From contig NZ_JABAHI010000008.1 in the NCBI RefSeq assembly GCF_012584445.1, forward strand, positions 868,001 to 932,000: a DNA stretch of 64,000 nt, read 5' to 3'. This document shows positions 60,203 through 64,000 of this stretch, piece by piece. The DNA is from Olsenella sp. KGMB02461. Lineage in GTDB: Bacteria; Actinomycetota; Coriobacteriia; Coriobacteriales; Atopobiaceae. The translations under genes were made by a program, and so were the position numbers. The notes beneath the pieces are model-generated. The model did not search any database. It worked only from the letters and a program-made list of their open reading frames with translations, and was not told the DNA's origin. Each line of letters begins with the position of its first letter. Position 1 is the stretch's first letter.

Positions 60203-60227
60203 ATACCTACTAAGTTGTGGGTATTTT
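60203..60227. promoter_or_regulatory. 25-bp dyad, candidate metal/redox operator (third copy)
   Basis: Matches ATWCCYACT-N7-RGGTATTTT and is the most symmetric copy (AATACCTAC arm against GTGGGTATT arm). It sits between the small membrane gene (minus) and the cupin gene (plus) and could serve either. Its end overlaps a TTCTCGGCA word (60226). Confidence 0.5.
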
Positions 60228-60324
60228 CTCGGCAGGAGTATAAGGGCCGTAATGAGAGGTAGGAACGAGCTGTGAACACACGAGCCTGCGAGAGCTCGCA
60301 TGAGGACAATTGGAAGGATTATTG

Positions 60325-60654
60325 ATGGCTGGTTATAAGAATATTGAGAAGAGCACCCCGCTTAACCTGACGCTATTGGTAGATTATCAGGACGGCCAGG
60401 TAGTCTCCAAGACGCTGGTGCAAAACGATGCGGTGTCTATGACACTGTTTGCCTTTGACAAGGGCGAGGAGATCGGCACCCATTCCAGCGGCGGCGATGC
60501 CTTGGTAACAGTGCTGGATGGCCTGGGCCGTTTTACCATTGATGGGGTTGATTACGATATTCCCGCAGGTGAGTCCATTATCATGCCCGCCAATGTGCCT
60601 CATGCGGTCTATGCGCCGGAGCGCTTCAAGATGTTTTTGCAGGTGGCTTTTTAA
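60325..60654 (+). CDS. Cupin-domain protein
   Basis: 109 residues from the ATG at 60325 (GGAAGG site; the frame is open from 60310). A single small cupin: GEEIGTHSSGGDALVTVLDGLGRFTIDG and IPAGESIIMPANVPHAVYA. The first motif keeps only one His (THSS instead of HxH), while the second has PHAV; metal binding is therefore uncertain. Function unknown; such cupins are often small-molecule isomerases or sensors. Confidence 0.85.
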   Translation: MAGYKNIEKSTPLNLTLLVDYQDGQVVSKTLVQNDAVSMTLFAFDKGEEIGTHSSGGDALVTVLDGLGRFTIDGVDYDIPAGESIIMPANVPHAVYAPERFKMFLQVAF

Positions 60655-60796
60655 GCGCACGGTCGGGGCGGCGTGAGTGGGGAGACTGCGTGATTCGAAG
60701 GTCGCGTTGACCGACGCTTGGGCTGTCAAAGACACCGCAGCGAAAAGCGGCAGCATCTTGAGGATGAGCCCTCAAGATGCTGCCGTCCGGCATGCC

Positions 60797-61165
60797 TTAG
60801 AGCCGCTCTTGCTCCCGCTCGACGATGCGGCAGAAATCGCTGATAGCGCCAAGGCTTTCGCGAAGAGCCTCGGGGTTGTCGGAATAGGCGTAGCCCAAAC
60901 GCATGGATCGAGGCTCTTCGAAGCAGTCGCCAGGGGTGACCAGGGTGCCTGTCTCCTGCGCCATGCGGGTGCAGAACTCGTAGGAGTCCACAGGGTAGTC
61001 GTAGTAGACCAGCGCGATGGTGCCTCCCTCGGGCTCCACCACCGAGAGGTGAGGCTCGGAGGCCACCCAATCCATGAGCACTTGATGGTTGGCAGTCACA
61101 ATGCGGCGGCTGCGTGCCAGAATGGCACCTTTATGACAGTAGCGCCCTTTTAAGCAGGTCAATGT
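60797..61165 (-). pseudogene. C-terminal remnant of a class I/II aminotransferase
   Basis: About 110 residues match the end of a PLP aminotransferase: LMDWVASEPHLSVVEPEGGTIALVYYDYP, then FCTRMAQETGTLVTPGDCFEEPRSMRLGYAYSDNPEALRESL. The larger N-terminal part with the PLP lysine is absent; upstream sequence belongs to the AbiEii-like gene. The junction is near 61165. A truncated gene. Confidence 0.85.
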
Positions 61166-61175
61166 CAATCTCTGC

Positions 61176-61790
61176 TTATCTGGTCTTCCAAAGCATATAG
61201 AGATCGTAATAGTCACGAGGTCGAGTGTTGCCCACATCACGGCTGATCACAGTTTCAATCTTTTCAGCCATTACTGTGACAAGAGGATAGGTCAATATCG
61301 GAATGGCTTTTTTATCAAAAAATAGTGGGTATTCGTATTCGATGGCGCCAGGAGTGATCCTGTCTCCCGTGGTCACATCTGCAGTTACCGGCGATCGCAT
61401 CTCTTCATAACAAGCTAATAGGTGCACGCGAATGCCTGGATAGTCATCAGGTTCCCTGATATCTTCCTTTCGAAGGAAATCAAATACAAAGTCATCATCT
61501 ACACCTACTGAGACAATTTCTCGAAAAGCTCGTTCTGCATTCTCATGAGTAAGCAGAACACCTTGTACTGTAGTATCAAGATCCTTAGTACCTCTTTTGC
61601 TCACGCCCACAAGCGAACTTATGAGGATGCCTCCTTTAATAACTACAACATCACGCCAAGAAGAGCGCGAGATACGCTCCAGCAGTCTTTCGATGAGGTA
61701 ATTCTGCATCACCAGCTGAGCCGGTACGCTCTCTTCCCTCGCTCGATTGCGGATGAGCGCTTTGAGCTGCATTGCATTCTTAGTTCTCAC
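61176..61790 (-). CDS. AbiEii-like nucleotidyltransferase toxin, C-terminally shortened
   Basis: 204 residues from the GTG at 61790. Nucleotidyltransferase marks VVIKGGILISSLVG and RGTKDLDTT (KGG and DxD), then ETVISRDVGNTRPRDYYDLYML. Family members usually have about 280-300 residues; this one ends just after the DYYDLY motif, where the aminotransferase remnant begins. GC content is lower than in its neighbours, suggesting transfer. The partner gene is also truncated, so activity is doubtful. Confidence 0.8.
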   Translation of the reverse strand: MRTKNAMQLKALIRNRAREESVPAQLVMQNYLIERLLERISRSSWRDVVVIKGGILISSLVGVSKRGTKDLDTTVQGVLLTHENAERAFREIVSVGVDDDFVFDFLRKEDIREPDDYPGIRVHLLACYEEMRSPVTADVTTGDRITPGAIEYEYPLFFDKKAIPILTYPLVTVMAEKIETVISRDVGNTRPRDYYDLYMLWKTR

Positions 61791-61985
61791 AACAACACCC
61801 CCAGATAGTTGCGGACTTTTTTCTCAACTCCAAGCGCGCGAGCGTATAGCAACAACTTTTGAATGTCCTTTTCTTTACTTTGGACATAATGTTTCATCGC
61901 AGGATTAAACACTTGCGCATCTACGACACGTCGCCCTCTCAATAGGTCGCAAAGTGTTCGCTCGAGATCGTAGAGTTGCCGAGAA
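61787..61985 (-). pseudogene. C-terminal remnant of an AbiEi-type antitoxin
   Basis: The last ~65 residues match the AbiEi C-terminus: LERTLCDLLRGRRVVDAQVFNPAMKHYVQSKEKD and ALGVEKKVRNYLGVLL. The stop overlaps the toxin start (GTGA), as in intact abiE operons. The N-terminal winged helix is absent. The break lies at a TGCCGAGAA word (61977-61985). Confidence 0.8.
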
Positions 61986-62030
61986 CTGCGCTCGCTGCGA
62001 CCGGGCACCCATTAGCCGTTGCAACAAAAA

Positions 62031-62063
62031 GGCGCTCCCGGCGGAGAGGAAGCCGGGAACGCC
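62031..62063 (-). terminator. Terminator of feoB
   Basis: GGCG-TCCCGGC paired with GCCGGGA-CGCC, one-base bulges, 9-nt loop, followed by TTTTTG on the minus strand. Confidence 0.9.
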
Positions 62064-62143
62064 TGTGCAGAGAGAACGCTCGTTTGCATATGTGCCTATA
62101 AGTAGCGCGACTGGGATCGCAAGGCCGCAAGCCTCGCAGCCCT

Positions 62144-64000
62144 CTAGGCCGCTTCTTTGACCTCCCTGGCGGCGTGCTGCCCATACTTGGGCATGGGGCG
62201 GAAGAGTTGGAAGAGAATGGCTGCCAGCGCCGCCAGCGCCACCACTGTCCAGACCCCAAAACGACCTAGGGCGAAAAGCTCCCAGAGCTGGTTGATGATG
62301 AGGCCCACCACCCAGCCAAAGCCGCACTGGTAGCCAATGGCGGCCCAGAACCATTTGGGGTCCGCCATCTGGCGCCTGATGGTGCCTATGGCGGCAAAGC
62401 AGGGGGCGTCCAGCATGTTGAAGGCCACAAAGGCGAGCATGGCGCCCAGCGAGAAGGTGCCGGCCACAGTGAACATCTGCTGGAAGGTGGCCCAGAGCAG
62501 CGTGGAGCCCTCGCCCACCTCGCCCAGGCCAAAGAGCACGCCAAAGGTGGACACCAGGTTCTCCTTGGCGATCAACGCAGACAGAGAACAGGCCGCCGCC
62601 TGCCAGGTGCCAAAGCCAAGCGGGGAAAAGATCCAGGCAATGGCCGATCCCACGCCCGCCAGCACCGAGAAGTCCATGTAGTTCTCGGGCGCATCGGCCA
62701 TGGAGGGCAAGAACCCAAAGGCGCCCGAGCCGCCTTCCCAGCCAGCCAGCCCAAAGTTGGACAAGAACCAAATGCCTACGCTGGCAGCGAAGATGATGGT
62801 GCCGGCTTTCTTGATGAATGCCGAGACACGCTCCCACACATGGAGGAAATACGCCTTGGCCGCAGGCAGGTGATAGGCCGGGAGCTCCATCACAAAGGGG
62901 GCTGGCTCTCCGGCGAAGGGTTTGGTCTTCTTGAGCATGATGGCGCTCACAATCACCGCGGTCAGGCCCAAGAAGTAGAAGAAGGGGGCGATCCACCAGC
63001 CCTTGGTGCCGCCGATAAGCACACCCATCAATAGCGCGATGATTGGGGTCTTGGCGCCGCAGGGGATCATGGTGGTGAGCATGACGGTCATGCGGCGATC
63101 CCGGTCGTTCTCGATGGTCTTGGTGGCCAGCACGCCGGGCACGCCGCAGCCAGAGGACACCAGCAGCGGGATGAAGCTCTTGCCAGAGAGCCCAAAGCGC
63201 CTGAAGGCACGGTCCATCACAAAGGCCACGCGGCTCATGTAGCCGCAGTCCTCCAAGAAGCACAGCAGCAAGAAGAGCACGATCATCTGGGGCAAGAAGC
63301 CCAAGATGGCGCCCACGCCACCTACCACGCCGTCCAACACCAAAGACTTCACCAGGTCGGAAGCGCCCAGGCTGTCGAGCCACTCCCCTGCCACTGCCGG
63401 GATGCCCGGCACATACCAGCCGTACTCGCCAGGAATGGGCTCTTGGGCATTGGCGGCCTCCAAAAATGCCGCCGAATCCACCGGCTCATGATAGGCCAGC
63501 GCCTGCCCGTCTTTGAGCTGGGGCTCATCGGCAGCATTGGCCGACACCACATCGCCCTCGGTGGACAAGAAGTTGCCGTCCCCATCATGCAGGGGCACAT
63601 CCTGAGCCACCACGCCAGCCGCCGCTGCCCGCGAGGCGAAGTCTTCCACGACAGCGCTGTCACCCTGCTCGATGGCCTCAGCCACACCGGAAGCGTCCAC
63701 TCCGGCTTCCTCGGCGGCAGCTAGGTAGGCATCCACCACAGAACCGTAGTCCTTCTCGGCATAGGCCTCTTGAGCCTCCTCATAGGCTGCAGCCTGGGCA
63801 GGGTTGGCAAGCCAGCCGTCGCCAAAGAGGCCGTCGTTGGCCCAGTCGGTGCCCCAGGTGCCCACCGTGGAGACCGCCAAGAAGTACACCAGAACCATCA
63901 CAGCTATAAAAATGGGCAGCCCCAGCCAGCGGTTGGTGACCACGCGGTCGATCTTTTCCGAGGTGGTGAGCGCCTGCGGCGCCTTGGTGACGCACTGGTC
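62144..64000 (-). CDS. feoB: Ferrous iron transporter FeoB, membrane part (5' partial)
   Basis: The frame runs off the right edge, so the N-terminal G domain is outside. Visible are a membrane helix (LPIFIAVMVLVYFLAV), then an acidic extracytoplasmic insert of roughly 160 residues, then the Gate repeats: GFLPQMIVLFLLLCFLEDCGYMSRVAFVMDRAFRRFGLSGKSFIPLLVSSGCGVPG with the conserved Cys-x-Val-Pro, TIENDRDRRMT, and IPCGAKTPI, and a second repeat near FGTWQAAACSLSALIAKENLVSTFG. It imports Fe(II) under anaerobic conditions. The insert is much longer than in typical FeoB. The Cys-rich peptide at 57714 is a likely partner. Confidence 0.93.
   Translation of the reverse strand, partial: DQCVTKAPQALTTSEKIDRVVTNRWLGLPIFIAVMVLVYFLAVSTVGTWGTDWANDGLFGDGWLANPAQAAAYEEAQEAYAEKDYGSVVDAYLAAAEEAGVDASGVAEAIEQGDSAVVEDFASRAAAAGVVAQDVPLHDGDGNFLSTEGDVVSANAADEPQLKDGQALAYHEPVDSAAFLEAANAQEPIPGEYGWYVPGIPAVAGEWLDSLGASDLVKSLVLDGVVGGVGAILGFLPQMIVLFLLLCFLEDCGYMSRVAFVMDRAFRRFGLSGKSFIPLLVSSGCGVPGVLATKTIENDRDRRMTVMLTTMIPCGAKTPIIALLMGVLIGGTKGWWIAPFFYFLGLTAVIVSAIMLKKTKPFAGEPAPFVMELPAYHLPAAKAYFLHVWERVSAFIKKAGTIIFAASVGIWFLSNFGLAGWEGGSGAFGFLPSMADAPENYMDFSVLAGVGSAIAWIFSPLGFGTWQAAACSLSALIAKENLVSTFGVLFGLGEVGEGSTLLWATFQQMFTVAGTFSLGAMLAFVAFNMLDAPCFAAIGTIRRQMADPKWFWAAIGYQCGFGWVVGLIINQLWELFALGRFGVWTVVALAALAAILFQLFRPMPKYGQHAAREVKEAA

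Overview
The window is GC-rich bacterial DNA, gene-dense and dominated by minus-strand operons. Gene content and protein style (GatCAB amidotransferase, SUF operon with a terminal Rrf2 regulator, SemiSWEET pair, very large LPXTG-type surface proteins with Asp/Pro linkers, TTG/GTG starts) fit an anaerobic actinobacterium of the class Coriobacteriia (Olsenella/Atopobium/Collinsella-like). The genus is an inference; there is no rRNA or tRNA gene here to settle it.

Layout. 0-4.7 kb: a membrane protein with Rossmann-like and RyR-like segments (5' end outside the window), a MarR regulator with an in-frame stop, a YerC/TrpR-like regulator and a small PF04020-type membrane protein. 4.8-10.4 kb: gatCAB (GatB carries a long Lys/Ala/Pro tail) divergent from enolase. 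10.6-13.5 kb: two paralogous MFS transporters. 14-20 kb: sufCBDSU-rrf2. 20-23 kb: a secreted NlpC/P60 hydrolase and class II aldolase. 23-36 kb: two giant cell-wall-anchored proteins in tandem; the first is split by an 8-bp tandem duplication. 36.9-43.1 kb: glutamate synthase gltBD. 43.6-49 kb: two SemiSWEETs, NAD-dependent DNA ligase, copper P-type ATPase. 49-56 kb: HtrA-like protease, orphan response regulator, and a polar amino-acid ABC transporter with ArgR-like boxes. 56-64 kb: a glutamine-synthetase-like protein lacking metal ligands, a FeoB-associated Cys-rich peptide, phosphoglycerate mutase, an acetyltransferase, a cupin, a patch of gene remnants (aminotransferase, AbiE toxin-antitoxin) and FeoB (5' end outside the window).

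How the parts work together. Enolase, aldolase and phosphoglycerate mutase supply glycolysis. GltBD, the GS-like protein, the GatCAB amidotransferase and the arginine-type ABC transporter concern nitrogen and amino acids. The suf operon, FeoB with its Cys-rich partner and CopA concern iron, Fe-S clusters and copper.

The most striking non-genic signal is a 9-mer, TGCCGAGAA (with TGCCGATAA), found at least 33 times on both strands, in genes and between them, roughly one per 2 kb, often extended to TGCCGAGAARCCCG. Density and behaviour resemble a DNA-uptake-type word, which to my knowledge is not described for this group. A second signal is a 25-bp dyad, ATWCCYACT-N7-RGGTATTTT, at three promoters (suf, copA, and the small-membrane-protein/cupin region), a candidate shared metal/redox operator.
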